DNA from: Saccharomycopsis fibuligera x Saccharomycopsis cf. fibuligera
Lineage: Eukaryota; Ascomycota; Saccharomycetes; Ascoideales; Saccharomycopsidaceae
Reading direction: 5' to 3'
NCBI GenBank assembly: GCA_001936135.1
Contig: CP012821.1
Coordinates: 1,240,001 to 1,304,000 of the forward strand
DNA: 64,000 nucleotides
Made by a program: the position numbers and the translations under genes. Shown here piece by piece: positions 10,133 through 20,870 of the stretch; the stretch's first letter is position 1; each line of letters starts with the position of its first letter. A model generated the notes under the pieces. That model saw nothing but the letters and a program-made list of their open reading frames with translations, had not been told where the DNA came from and searched no databases.

Positions 10133-11851
10133 TTAACTTGGAACGCCATTTGTCACCTCACCCACTGTATAATTCCCATAACAACTTTCTTCATATTTGG
10201 CTTCTTTGTACAAAGTATCCAAATATTTAACAAAAGTATCAAATTCACACCATCCATCTGCTCTTGGCTCGCAGACAGGAATGGATTGTTGATCAAGTGG
10301 TAATGTGCGATCATTGAGAAGGGCATGAATGTACTTTGTCTTGCCATTCCCATTACTCTCAGTATTGTTACCGGCCCATCTGTCAGCTGGCACTTCTTTG
10401 TCACATTCAATAACTTCAAATACCAAGTGTGCAGCAAACGGCACAATATTGCTAGTTTGCCAATCTTTAGTATTATTCAGGTCAATAGTGGCCCCCTTAT
10501 CTTTGATTTGAAATTCAGTTCTAAAGATATTAACACCTAAAGCGGTCAAAATGTTGACAATGACGGTGTCGTGGGTGAAATCAAAGTATAAGGATTGATC
10601 TAAGGGGAATAATTGTGGGTTGGCATTAACTGTCGAATTTTGCGTAGATTGTGGGATTTTTGATGGTGTTGAGTTAGTTAATCTTGCTTGAAATTCGTTG
10701 AGCCAGCCAATTCCGCGGGCTCTAGCGGTAGGATTACCAAATGAATTTTTATAATAGTACTTGTGATTGATCAGAATAGCAAAATTTTCCCAGTCTTTTT
10801 GACTGAAAAGGTGACAGAAACGGGAGTATCCTAGAGTATTTGTCTCGAACGCACAAAGACGTTGCATTGCGTAAACATGTTTAGTCTTTAATTTGAACGG
10901 TTCACTACTGTTTTTCAATGTCCCCGAAATCATATTGTTGAGCTTTTTCTTTGTATCATGCAAATATTTATGTTTGAACTTATCCAATGCATCGTCTGCT
11001 TCAGTGATCAGTTTTTCTTTGTTAGGACAAGCGGCACTAGGGTACAACGTAGTGTTGAAATTGTCTGCTTCAATCAACAACTCCAAATTAGCATATTGTT
11101 GCCAGTTTAGCCCAAAAAAACCTGCTAGGAAGTATTCTGCCAGCATTGTCATTCTTTCTTGAGTAGTTGTTCTTGCTACAATCTTTTTGCTATTATCGTT
11201 GATTAGCCCACCGTAACGGAAAAATGTTCTTACACCTTTATCAAACAACTGTTGGTTGCCGTATGTTCCCAAAGCAGCCTGTCCTTTATTAGGCACCCAA
11301 TCATTCAAGAAAGTCAATTCACCAGAAGCAGTAAAATTGGCAACTTCATCAGTTAGCCATTCTGCCAATTTCAGCTCCTTGGTATCGTACCGCGAACCAT
11401 GTCTAGAAAGTGAATGGACCTGTTTGATTTGACATTGTGGGGCCTGGGGGTCTCCTTGAGGCAAACCGTACTCAAAGACATTTTCGCCCCATGTGCGTGG
11501 TGCTGGATGGTAAGGAGAATACGTGCCCATCAAGTTGAAAATGTTTTCATCTTTATCACCATCTTGTTGCAGTTGTTGATCGCTTTGATCAGAAGATTGG
11601 TCGCTTGTTTCTAAAGGCTGTGGTAATGTGTACGACTTGGTCGGGGTGCCGCTGACTTGAGCCATGTTGTCGGTTTGGGCAAGAAAAGGTGCTGCGCCGG
11701 TCGTGAAGTCGCCTTCATAGCCGATGTTCGTGGGGAAAGCAGCGGAACTGACATCAGTGTTGGTGCCTGAGGCACTGCTGGTGTCGGGGAGAGGCAGGGA
11801 AGTTACTAGGGAAAGAAGCAAAGGCAAAAGTGCAGTTGATGGGAGAAGCAT
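10133..11851 (-). CDS. Secreted histidine acid phosphatase
   Basis: A histidine-acid-phosphatase/phytase-family enzyme that releases phosphate from esters, probably at the cell wall or outside the cell (S. cerevisiae PHO5 and Candida PHO100/PHO11x relatives). Residues 1-20 (MLLPSTALLPLLLSLVTSLP) form a signal peptide. About 110 residues of Ser/Thr/Gln/Asp-rich sequence precede the catalytic domain, so it is longer (572 aa) than Pho5 (467 aa). The active-site motif is SRHGSRYD (His151); Asp replaces the usual Pro of RHGxRxP. The proton-donor motif FTHDT lies near residue 425. Several N-glycosylation sequons and paired cysteines fit secretion. The paralogue cannot be named from sequence alone. 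Confidence 0.9.
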   Translation of the reverse strand: MLLPSTALLPLLLSLVTSLPLPDTSSASGTNTDVSSAAFPTNIGYEGDFTTGAAPFLAQTDNMAQVSGTPTKSYTLPQPLETSDQSSDQSDQQLQQDGDKDENIFNLMGTYSPYHPAPRTWGENVFEYGLPQGDPQAPQCQIKQVHSLSRHGSRYDTKELKLAEWLTDEVANFTASGELTFLNDWVPNKGQAALGTYGNQQLFDKGVRTFFRYGGLINDNSKKIVARTTTQERMTMLAEYFLAGFFGLNWQQYANLELLIEADNFNTTLYPSAACPNKEKLITEADDALDKFKHKYLHDTKKKLNNMISGTLKNSSEPFKLKTKHVYAMQRLCAFETNTLGYSRFCHLFSQKDWENFAILINHKYYYKNSFGNPTARARGIGWLNEFQARLTNSTPSKIPQSTQNSTVNANPQLFPLDQSLYFDFTHDTVIVNILTALGVNIFRTEFQIKDKGATIDLNNTKDWQTSNIVPFAAHLVFEVIECDKEVPADRWAGNNTESNGNGKTKYIHALLNDRTLPLDQQSIPVCEPRADGWCEFDTFVKYLDTLYKEAKYEESCYGNYTVGEVTNGVPS

Positions 11852-12745
11852 GTTGAGAGGGAGTACCTATGAGATAATTTTATCTTTATGTTAGCATCTT
11901 ATACCTATTAACACACTCTACGAACTAGTAGTAATCGCGGATCTGATGAATATTTATAAATGCTTTCTGAGTGAAACTTTTCGAGATAGCATTGATTGGA
12001 TGTGAAGCTAGGCCAATGTGCATACAATGAAGGAGCATAGCGAAAGAATGCATTGCCGTCTCAAACAGAGAAATTTCAAAGGCGCACGTTGTCGGCCTCA
12101 TTGTCTGCTTTTGGTCAAGACAGTCGATCGTTCAGCTTGAAGAAAACTCTCGCTGGCGAAACGGAAGCATCCTACTTCCAACCTGGCTCTGTCTCGCCTG
12201 AGCGGATATTGTAATATATTTCATGTATCCTACTTGTGGTCTGAGAAATACAGCACTTTTTCACAACAGTGGCTGCCATAGTCTATGTGGCTCTTGTATC
12301 TGTCGGCGAAATTCTTTGGCGATGTTGGAAACCAATCTGCATATGCTGCATATTCTGCATGCTGTGCATCGAGTGCCTCTTCGGACGCATTTCACTTATT
12401 CTTTTTGATTTGATCCGATTTGTCTTGGGATGGGTTGAGTTGCAGTTTAAGAAGCAGTAAGGTGCACTTTGCGGAAGCGTGTGCACTTGACACCCCCAGA
12501 TTGACGTAGATAATGAATCAGCAGAATGAGGTTATACGTATACCAGTAGACGTTTGCTTGTCTGGAGTTGCGCCAGTCTTGGTGCGCCCTTGATTGTGCT
12601 ACTTGTGAAGTAACTTATACGTTGTCTATAACTACATACTGATAGTTCTCGACATCCGATTGTGCTCAATATTAACGAACGTTGATATATAACCCTTGTG
12701 GTCAAGCAAAGGAACCAAAAATAGGAAAGAAATAAAACGATGAGA

Positions 12746-12747
<2 letters not shown>

Positions 12748-12779
<32 letters not shown>
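12748..12779. repeat. (CA)16 dinucleotide microsatellite
   Basis: An uninterrupted CA array of 32 bases followed after one T by a further short ACACACA. It is likely length-polymorphic. Confidence 0.95.
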
Positions 12780-12784
<5 letters not shown>

Positions 12785-13332
12785 ACAACATGCTTGCAAC
12801 ACTCGACAACATGAATGTGTCTATAACGCAGCATATTACATTGCATACTACATAATTGTGATTCATGGGTGTTTCTATAATTTTTTGAATAAAAAAAATT
12901 TCCAGCTCTCCAGCTAAAACCCAGTTATTTTTTATTTGTGATATGGGCAGGAAACATGGCATATTCTGGCCAAACACACATACTATTAGAAGTCTTTTGA
13001 AAAAACAGTTACAACTTCAGTTTTAGGTCGAAAAGTCGCCATTTACGCGTGCCTGAACTGATCCTCGTCAGACTGCATGCAACCATAGTTTTAAGTAGTT
13101 CAAAAAGGGCATCTATCACCAAACTTCAAATTTCTACTTGGGTCGTTTTTGCTAATATGGTTTTTTCTAGCCGAGGATCATTGTTCCAAATTGCTAGCTG
13201 ACTTCATTATAACAAAACTGTACATTACCATATGATAGGCCCTATATACAAAACACTAGACTTTTACATCAGTAGAAGCAACGCTTTGGCCCATAAGCGG
13301 TTCATCAGGTTTTAACTTTATTCTCTCTTTTC

Positions 13333-13377
13333 TTTTTTTTTTTTTTCTTTTTTTTATTTTTTTTTTTTTTTTTTTTT
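13333..13377. repeat. Interrupted oligo(dT) tract
   Basis: Runs of 14, 8 and about 21 T separated by single C or A bases. A second T tract lies at about 13502-13524. Both lie downstream of the 3' end of SWS2. Confidence 0.8.
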
Positions 13378-13861
13378 AATTTTCTGTGATAGCACCTACA
13401 TCATCAGATAATTCTATGGATTCCTTCTTGTCAACTTCTTTCCGCCAAGCTCTCAACTTATTCTGGCTTTTGTCTGCTCTGCTTGATTTTTTAGTCTTGT
13501 ATTTTTTTTTTTTTTTTTTTTTTTCTTTTCAGTAATATTAATATTATCGGTTACATGCTGTTTTAATCTCCGATGAAATTTCTGACTTCCTTCGACACAG
13601 TCTTCTCAATTATTAGATTGGTGCTTTATTGGCTTTTGTAGACAATATGGTAGTACTCAAGCATGCTTCTAGAACATACACGAGAAAAAAACAATAGAAA
13701 AAAAGTTACTGCAGTCGCAGTGATATGCAAAAAAGAAGCTTCCTACTGCAAAAAAGGGAGCTTCAAAAATCACTTCAATGTCTAACCAACACTTTAATAA
13801 TATAGTACACTGCCAGCTTGTTGATCTTGCAAATTGAAATAAAAAAAAGTTCTTAAATTAA

Positions 13862-14470
13862 TCACTGTTTCAAAATGTTGCAACTTTTCATAATCTGAAC
13901 CATTATCCCATCACTGCTACTACTACTGCTCGATGACATCGTAGAATAGCCCCTTCTAGCAATTCTATTCAATTTCTTGGCAGTTTGCGCATTATTTCTA
14001 GTATTTTGACCATGCACAGGTAATCCCATAGCATGTCTCATACCGCTATAAGCACCAATTTTTCTCTTGAAGGCAATATTGGCTCTAACATTGTTTCTGG
14101 CAGCATTATCAATAGTCAATTCGGAAAGTTCCTTGGTAATAAGCATGATGTGTTGTTCAGTAAGCTGGAATACTTTCATTTGTGGGAAGAGACCAATTTT
14201 AGCAGATATTTTGGCGGCCTGCTGGCTGCCGAGACCATAGAAAGTTCTTGTTAAACCATCCTAAGGAAAAAGAAAATTAGTAATTCAACTTTTATGAATA
14301 GAGACATATCTCTTTATGGCGACGTCTCCAGATAATGCTGTGTAGTATTGAATACATATTCAATGGAAAGAAGATCATCTGCTTGCAGCGGTCGGGTCAA
14401 GATAACAAATGATACATACAATAACGGAAAGCTTGGATTTTATACGTTTACCAAGTATGTGAATAGCCAT
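13862..14470 (-). CDS. SWS2: Mitochondrial ribosomal protein S13 (uS13m), spliced
   Basis: A small-subunit head protein of the mitoribosome that contacts tRNA. Exon 1 is 14420-14470 (17 codons, MAIHILGKRIKSKLSVI) and exon 2 is 13862-14260. The 159-base intron (14261-14419) starts GTATGT, has a TACTAAT branch site (14276-14282, read on the - strand) and ends CCTTAG, phase 0. The joined 149-aa protein matches S. cerevisiae Sws2 end to end: MAIHILGK against MVVHILGK, then FYGLG, KIGLFP, and the S13 signature GMRHAMGLPVHGQNTRNNA. Without exon 1 the only Met lies inside the domain (14179). A run of eight Ser near the C-terminus is lineage-specific. Confidence 0.95.
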
Positions 14471-15637
14471 ATTGTCAAGTGAGAAGAATGAAACGCGACG
14501 GAGCTCGTATTCTATTATATTACAACCACAGACACCATCAAATACTCAACGCTTAACCATCGATCATGTTTTCAAAAATCAAACCGTTTGGTCGAAATTT
14601 TTCCATGTTAACGATCTAGCAGGTATCATGATTACCCGGCTCTTATTCGAATATATACACGCGGGTTATCATTTATAGTTGGTACTTGCATATTACTATA
14701 TAACCGTGGACAATAGTAGCATTTTGCGATGTATATCTAGATAGATTACTTCCTATAAGACAGTACTATGTAATGGGCTTACTAAATTTTAAACCTGATT
14801 TCTTTTGGCTCAAGTTAACCAGTAACAAAGATCCATTGGTCTCAAAGGGGTCTCTAACCAATATTTAGTGCAGGGTACCCAGAATTACAACGCAAAAACA
14901 ATAATTTATTCATTATTAAAGCACCATTAAGTTAAATTATATTGAATCAAAATAGAAAAAAAATAAAATGACGGACAGAACAAATAAACAAAACAAGACA
15001 AAATGAACAAACGAATAACAGTTGAAGTTAAAATGATGATTAGAAAAGAAAAAGAGAAAAAAAGTGGAGAAATAAACAAGCTGTAATGAATATAGAAATA
15101 TAATGATAAAAGAAAACAAATAGACAGAAAATTGATAAACAAAAAAAGTTAGAAGTAAATGGAAAGTTTGCAAAGAGAAAAAGAACATTATAGAGAAATC
15201 AAGAAAAAACACTAATGACAGGAAAATGATTAAGTTTAGAATGACAAAAGTACAAGTTATGAGTGGCGTAATAAAATTAACAAAAAGGTAAAAAAGTAAG
15301 AATAGAGGAAATAAAATGAAAGAAATAGAGAAAATAATTCGTAACTATCATCAAAAATAAGTAGCTTGGAAAAGCTTGAAGCGATTGTTTGCTAAAGTAA
15401 AGTAAGTCCCTGGATTTTAGCTTGCATTGAATTTTATTAAAAAGCTCGCTGATACGTCTTTATGATGCAATGTCTGCGAGGTTTCTTGCATCGACAAAAT
15501 TCCTCTATAATAAACACAGTCAACTGCTCACTTAGCCTTATGAGTAGTAATTCAAAGCTTCTTTTTTTTGACCCTCACTCGGCTCATTGCATTCGCAAAT
15601 CTTATTGCTTGCTGCGCTCGCTCGGTAGTTCATCCAC
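14471..15637. other. SWS2 upstream / WHI2-like downstream region
   Basis: A 1.17 kb spacer between two - strand genes. From about 14940 to 15350 the + strand is strikingly purine-rich (mostly A with G, little C or T); open frames read across it on the - strand (Phe/Leu/Ser only) follow from the bias and are not genes. Nothing else is recognised. Confidence 0.45.
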
Positions 15638-16642
15638 TCAATTCAACGACAAAACTGCCAATTCCAAAGTCCAAACTCGTCTAATATGAATCTTCACCTT
15701 CACTTTCCCAGTACTACTACAACTGCTACCCAACTTTCCTGCTAATTCCGGTACTTTAACCTCTAATACTTCATTAGACCACCAACATTTTCTAGCAGGT
15801 TTTTTCCAAAACAATAACAATTTTGAATTCAGATCAGCAGCAGCACTGTTTTGAGATTCTGCAAGTGATGATCTTGGCGAGCCGGGACCGCTGAAATCTT
15901 TGCTGTTATTATCCCTATCCACTTTTAGTTGCACTAATGCTAATGAACTTATTACAGATTTGTTTGGTTCAATATCACGATGGCCCCATGTATCTGAGGT
16001 GCTATACCCAGCATTACACAACATATCCAACAAGTGCTGCTCTGCAGGACCTAACTGTTTACTGTTATTTTGGCCTGGCTTATAACCTAATCCTTCAAAA
16101 ATTTGTTGATGGTTGACTAATTCACGAGCTACTGCGATTTTTATACGTTTCATTTGCTGAGAACTGAGTCCCGTTGTTGGCGGTATGCAATAGAAATCCA
16201 AATCTTCCCTAAGAACAATGATAGACGGTTTGGTTCTGAGAATACTAGCGTCTAACGGTCTGTTGCTGTAATCATCATCATAGTACAGGTCCGGATACTC
16301 ATTATTGATTTCATTATGATTGTTATTGAGGTTCTGCATGGATTCTGAAGCTTTACTAAATGAATCGATAATATATTTGAAACACTCTGGAGAGAAGTCA
16401 ACGTATACCACCGCATCTTCAGTCAAATTAGTGATAACCATGCCTTGTTGGTCAAGAAACACGCCGTTTGGGAATAAACATAATAAGATGCTTTCCGGCA
16501 AGCTCATGAGCTCGTCGCGGGTAATTTGAAAAGCACTGCCACGAACATTGAGGTTGATGATGGCATTGAAATCATCTTCCTGATGCGTTGGAGGCACGGC
16601 AGTACCTCCATCCTCTGAGACCTGGGTAATGATGTTGGCCAT
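15638..16642 (-). CDS. WHI2-like BTB/POZ-domain protein
   Basis: Resembles the fungal Whi2/YDR132C/YLR108C group. Whi2 partners the Psr1/Psr2 phosphatases and restrains TORC1 and growth under stress. The 334-aa protein has a KCTD-like BTB domain at about 25-165: IINLNVRGSAFQITRDELMS, LPESILLCLFPNG, then FSPECFKYIIDSF and LREDLDFYCIPP, all hallmarks of this group. The second half (LNSKLLLFWKKPARKCWW, VKVKIHIRRVWTLE) matches the conserved C-terminal segment of these proteins as I recall it. It is shorter than S. cerevisiae Whi2 (486 aa). It diverges from YAE1 across 412 bases. Which member of the group it is remains open. Confidence 0.72.
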   Translation of the reverse strand: MANIITQVSEDGGTAVPPTHQEDDFNAIINLNVRGSAFQITRDELMSLPESILLCLFPNGVFLDQQGMVITNLTEDAVVYVDFSPECFKYIIDSFSKASESMQNLNNNHNEINNEYPDLYYDDDYSNRPLDASILRTKPSIIVLREDLDFYCIPPTTGLSSQQMKRIKIAVARELVNHQQIFEGLGYKPGQNNSKQLGPAEQHLLDMLCNAGYSTSDTWGHRDIEPNKSVISSLALVQLKVDRDNNSKDFSGPGSPRSSLAESQNSAAADLNSKLLLFWKKPARKCWWSNEVLEVKVPELAGKLGSSCSSTGKVKVKIHIRRVWTLELAVLSLN

Positions 16643-17054
16643 GATACTTGGTAATGGGTTAGATGATGTGAAACGGGATGCCGGTGAACACTCGGTAAAT
16701 GGCTGACAGTTTGTTGGTAATTCGAGGTGTAAGAGTAGTAAAAATTGGCCAGTATCTTTTCTATGTTAACCCTTTTATGCCCTCTTTTGCGCTTTGTGTT
16801 GCTGAGTGTGGTATTGCTGTTGTTGTTGTACTATATCTGTTCTTGTTTCTGTTTCTGTTTCTGTTTCTGTTTCTGTTTCTGCTTCTGTTTCTTGTTTTGT
16901 TTGCTGTTGTGTAATTTTTGTCTTTTGTGGGTCACCCGGCGTTCGTGATACTAAGCAAAAACTTGCCTTGCATTACTATAGTATACCACTACGAGATCAG
17001 ATATTACTACTAACACCATCAGCGAAAATAAAGCACTACAACCATATACCCACC
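16643..17054. promoter_or_regulatory. Divergent WHI2-like / YAE1 promoter with hexamer repeat
   Basis: A 412-base region shared by two divergent genes. It contains a hexanucleotide array (separate entry). TACTAAC at about 17008 lies only a few bases before a CAG, too close for a clear intron. Confidence 0.5.
16845..16892. repeat. (GTTTCT)n hexanucleotide tandem repeat
   Basis: Six perfect GTTTCT units (16845-16880), one GCTTCT variant and one more GTTTCT. It lies between divergent genes, about 160 bases before the YAE1 ATG, on the + strand. Confidence 0.95.
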
Positions 17055-17552
17055 ATGGCAGACTGTCTGTGCGGAAGCAAAACGCCTTGCAGCAAACAAG
17101 AGCAGAACCCACTTTCTGTGCCCACTGTGCCCACGCTGCCTGCCCCCATACACGACACCCACTCCGACAATAGCGGCAGCGATAACGACTCAGTGTGGGC
17201 CAGTGACAGCGACGACAGTCCGCAAAACCAGCAAGTGAAGTCTGACATAGCGGCAGTGCGCCGCAAGTTTGCCAAGCGTGGTTACATTGACGGAAAGACA
17301 GAATGGCAGGAGAAGGGACTTCAAATGGGGTTTGACACTGGATACACAGTAGGGGCCACTCTTGCCCTCGAGGCTGGCGAAGTTCTTGCAGTGTTGCAAC
17401 TCAAGGGGAACCGTGAGTTGGTTGAGAAAGCAGGGCTGGAGCTCAGCATTACGCGGCTCTTGAGCAGCGAGTACTTCGACGATGAAGCAGAGCTCAAGGG
17501 AGGTAAACACCCTGTGCTTGAGCAATGGAAGGATGTGGTGAAGGGTTTATAG
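17055..17552 (+). CDS. YAE1: Yae1, Fe-S cluster adaptor for Rli1
   Basis: With Lto1, Yae1 recruits the cytosolic iron-sulfur assembly machinery to the ABC protein Rli1/ABCE1. The family mark is a series of Gly-x3 repeats, seen here as RGYIDGKTEWQEKGLQMGFD followed by TGYTVGATL at about residues 75-110, preceded by the conserved DSVWASDSD. At 165 aa it fits the family (S. cerevisiae Yae1 is 141 aa). The start at 17055 is chosen because it sits in CACCATGG; a longer in-frame reading would begin inside the upstream repeat region and gives an implausible Val/Ser/Cys-rich extension. Confidence 0.88.
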   Translation: MADCLCGSKTPCSKQEQNPLSVPTVPTLPAPIHDTHSDNSGSDNDSVWASDSDDSPQNQQVKSDIAAVRRKFAKRGYIDGKTEWQEKGLQMGFDTGYTVGATLALEAGEVLAVLQLKGNRELVEKAGLELSITRLLSSEYFDDEAELKGGKHPVLEQWKDVVKGL

Positions 17553-17863
17553 GTTTTACAAATGGTATAGGACTGCAAGTTGTGTATTATATAGCGAAGA
17601 TTATTAGCGTGCACTTGGCAAAAATGTAGTTTTATTTGTGATTAATTACGTAATTATACGAACATCCTCGAATTTCATTACGTCCCTCGACCACCATCCT
17701 CGGAAGTTGGAGAATCATTTACACTGTTTTACAAAACACTCAGATATCCAAACGCTCGAAATACAAAGATCATCAATCAGATCCTGATTGACTCTTGTTG
17801 CACACCAAGCCCATCTGCACACAATCAAGCACACACACATACGCTCCTTTAACAAAAACTCCA
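17553..17863. other. YAE1-ERG8 spacer
   Basis: A 311-base tandem spacer, AT-rich near YAE1 and CA-rich just before the ERG8 ATG. No further feature was recognised. Confidence 0.5.
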
Positions 17864-19381
17864 ATGACATCTGCCACCCACTCCTGCTTCAGCGCTCCCG
17901 GTAAAGCCCTTCTTGCTGGTGGCTACTTGGTCCTCGACCCGCAGTACAAGGCCTATGCAATTGCCCTTTCCACCAGAATGCACTCTGTTGTCTCTGGTCG
18001 CCTTGTTGCTGAAGACGAGCATTCTTCCACAATCACCGTCCTCAGCCCTCAGTTCAAAGATGGAATTTGGAAGTACCAATGGAATGGCAACATAACTGAA
18101 ACCTTTGCCATTGAGGATCGTTCTCTGTCCAAAAATCCTTTTTTACTCGCCACTATCGATACCATCATTAGCTATTTGGTCCCAGAACATCATGCTGATA
18201 TCTCCATATCCATTTTTTCTGATCCGCCGTATCATTCACAACACGGTGCTACCATACGACAAAGTGTCAATGGCAACAAACAATTCTTATTCCATGATAA
18301 CGCCATCAAAGATGTCCCAAAAACTGGATTGGGATCCAGTGCTGGCCTTGTAACCGTGCTAACTGCCGCATTGCTAGCTTTTTATAAACCACAAATTGAT
18401 TTGGTCTCCAATGATGGGTTACAGCTAGTGCACAATTTGGCCCAAATTTCCCATTGCACCGCACAGGGGAAAATTGGTTCTGGATTTGATGTTGGTGCTG
18501 CTACTTACGGTAGCATCATTTATCAAAGATTCGATCCTAAAATCATTGCTGATTTAATCGACTTTAAAGAAAATGCTAAAACACACAAAGAATACTGCGT
18601 TGAGTTGCAAAAAGTTGTTAATTCAAAATGGGACATGGTTGCTCAAAAATGCGACTTGCCTCCACAAATCAGAATTCTTATGGGGGATGTCAACAATGGC
18701 TCTGAGACTCCAAAACTTGTTTCTAAAGTAAATGCATGGAAAGCTGCTAATCCCGAGCAGGGACAAAAATTGTTTGAAACCTTAAATTTTTACAATACAA
18801 AACTTGTGTCTGAATTGCTCAACATGACCAAGATCTCTGTAGCTCAACCGAATCTATACAAAGAGTTGATTTCATTTGTTGATGATTATAGTCTTATCCA
18901 ACTCAAGCAATTAATTAAAATTTCTGATGCATCATTTGTTGCCAAGTTTGAACCCTTGCTTGATATCATTGAATCAATTTCTGCTATTCGTCACAATTTG
19001 AGAATTTTAAGTAAAGAAGCAGAAGCAGATATTGAACCATCAGATCAAACTATCTTGCTTGATAACTGTTTCACTTTACCAGGGGTGCTTGGTGGTGTGG
19101 TTCCTGGAGCTGGTGGTTACGATGCAATTTGTTTGCTATGTTCAGAAATTGCAGCACAAAAAATTATTAAATTAACTGATGTTGCAAAACTGAAAGATAC
19201 TAAACTGTTGAAGGAAGAGTTGGCCAAGCTTTCAAAACATGACCAAGAAGAGTTTGATAACGTTGATTTAGATAGTATTGATACTAAATTGTTTAAAAAT
19301 GTGACATGGTTGGATTTGCACGAAGAGGACAGAGGATTGGTGAAAGAAAATATTGACAATTATGTGGGGTTCATTGAATGA
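17864..19381 (+). CDS. ERG8: Phosphomevalonate kinase
   Basis: Phosphorylates 5-phosphomevalonate to the diphosphate in the mevalonate pathway that feeds sterol and isoprenoid synthesis. It is a GHMP-family kinase: the N-terminal FSAPGKALLAGGYLVLDPQY (about 9-28), the ATP-binding loop KTGLGSSAGLVTV near 150-162, and the C-terminal VVPGAGGYDAI near 410. At 505 aa it is longer than the S. cerevisiae enzyme (451 aa). The ATG at 17864 is preferred: the frame is open 23 codons further upstream, but that part has no ATG. Confidence 0.96.
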   Translation: MTSATHSCFSAPGKALLAGGYLVLDPQYKAYAIALSTRMHSVVSGRLVAEDEHSSTITVLSPQFKDGIWKYQWNGNITETFAIEDRSLSKNPFLLATIDTIISYLVPEHHADISISIFSDPPYHSQHGATIRQSVNGNKQFLFHDNAIKDVPKTGLGSSAGLVTVLTAALLAFYKPQIDLVSNDGLQLVHNLAQISHCTAQGKIGSGFDVGAATYGSIIYQRFDPKIIADLIDFKENAKTHKEYCVELQKVVNSKWDMVAQKCDLPPQIRILMGDVNNGSETPKLVSKVNAWKAANPEQGQKLFETLNFYNTKLVSELLNMTKISVAQPNLYKELISFVDDYSLIQLKQLIKISDASFVAKFEPLLDIIESISAIRHNLRILSKEAEADIEPSDQTILLDNCFTLPGVLGGVVPGAGGYDAICLLCSEIAAQKIIKLTDVAKLKDTKLLKEELAKLSKHDQEEFDNVDLDSIDTKLFKNVTWLDLHEEDRGLVKENIDNYVGFIE

Positions 19382-19908
19382 ATATGATACTTCTCTAATT
19401 ACTAGCCACTATATCTCTAAATCAATTTCTTTCTCTTTTTTGCTAGTTTGCTATTTTTATTTTTATAGCCTTTTTTCTGCTTTGAGTTATTTTTTTTTTC
19501 TTTTTGCTTCTTGTTAATCTATAAACATCCTATTTATTGGTATTGCTTTAACATAATTCTAGTCACCTAATTTAACTTTGCCATCTTCCTTTGTCATTAT
19601 ATATATTGCTTTTATGAATTTCCGTTCTGCTTTTCTATCTTTATCATTGATTGCACCTCCATTTCTTCATTTGATTTTACCTATGTTATCTATACTATGT
19701 TTTGATGTTTAGTTTGTTTCATAAATATTTCGCGTTTTAGTACTAAAAAAAAAGAAAGAAGAGAATTGAAAATAAAAATTAACTAAGTTCGTTAGATAGT
19801 ACTAAAAAAAAAGAAAGAAGAGAATTGAAAATAAAAATTAACTAAGTTCGTTAGATAAAACAAAAAATAAAAATTGAAGTGGGGTTGGTGAAAACAGGCT
19901 TATTGCAC
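19382..19908. other. ERG8 3' region
   Basis: A T-rich presumed 3' untranslated and terminator region of ERG8, followed by a perfect 59-base tandem duplication (separate entry) beside the end of the PRB1-like pseudogene. Confidence 0.5.
19739..19856. repeat. Perfect 59-bp tandem duplication
   Basis: Two identical 59-base copies, 19739-19797 and 19798-19856, each beginning AGTACTAAAAAAAAAGAAAG and ending TTCGTTAGAT. No difference between copies was seen, which points to a recent origin or a length-variable locus. Confidence 0.95.

Positions 19909-20870
<962 letters not shown>

Larger units (their letters stand above)
11852..13861. other. Phosphatase promoter and SWS2 downstream region
   Basis: A 2.0 kb spacer between two - strand genes. 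It holds a (CA)16 microsatellite (12748-12779), long T tracts at about 13333-13377 and 13502-13524, an ACGCGT at about 13046, and a CACGTT at 12085-12090 that matches a weak Pho4-type site about 235 bases before the phosphatase ATG. Small open frames near 12223-12486 are judged accidental. No RNA gene was recognised. Confidence 0.4.

Noticed and set aside
12223-12486. Overlapping Cys- or His-rich small frames above the phosphatase
   Set aside because: Three overlapping frames are open at once; the best membrane-like one has no ATG and no convincing splice partner.
14927-15212. Phe/Leu/Ser-rich - strand frames
   Set aside because: They are produced by the purine-rich + strand tract and have no complexity beyond base bias.
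17003-17021. Intron end (TACTAAC then CAG) just above YAE1
   Set aside because: The branch-to-AG distance is too short and no fitting 5' splice site with a coding exon was found; a leader intron cannot be excluded.
16806-17054. N-terminal extension of YAE1 through the hexamer repeat
   Set aside because: The extension is low-complexity, and the ATG at 17055 has good context and begins a protein of normal family length.
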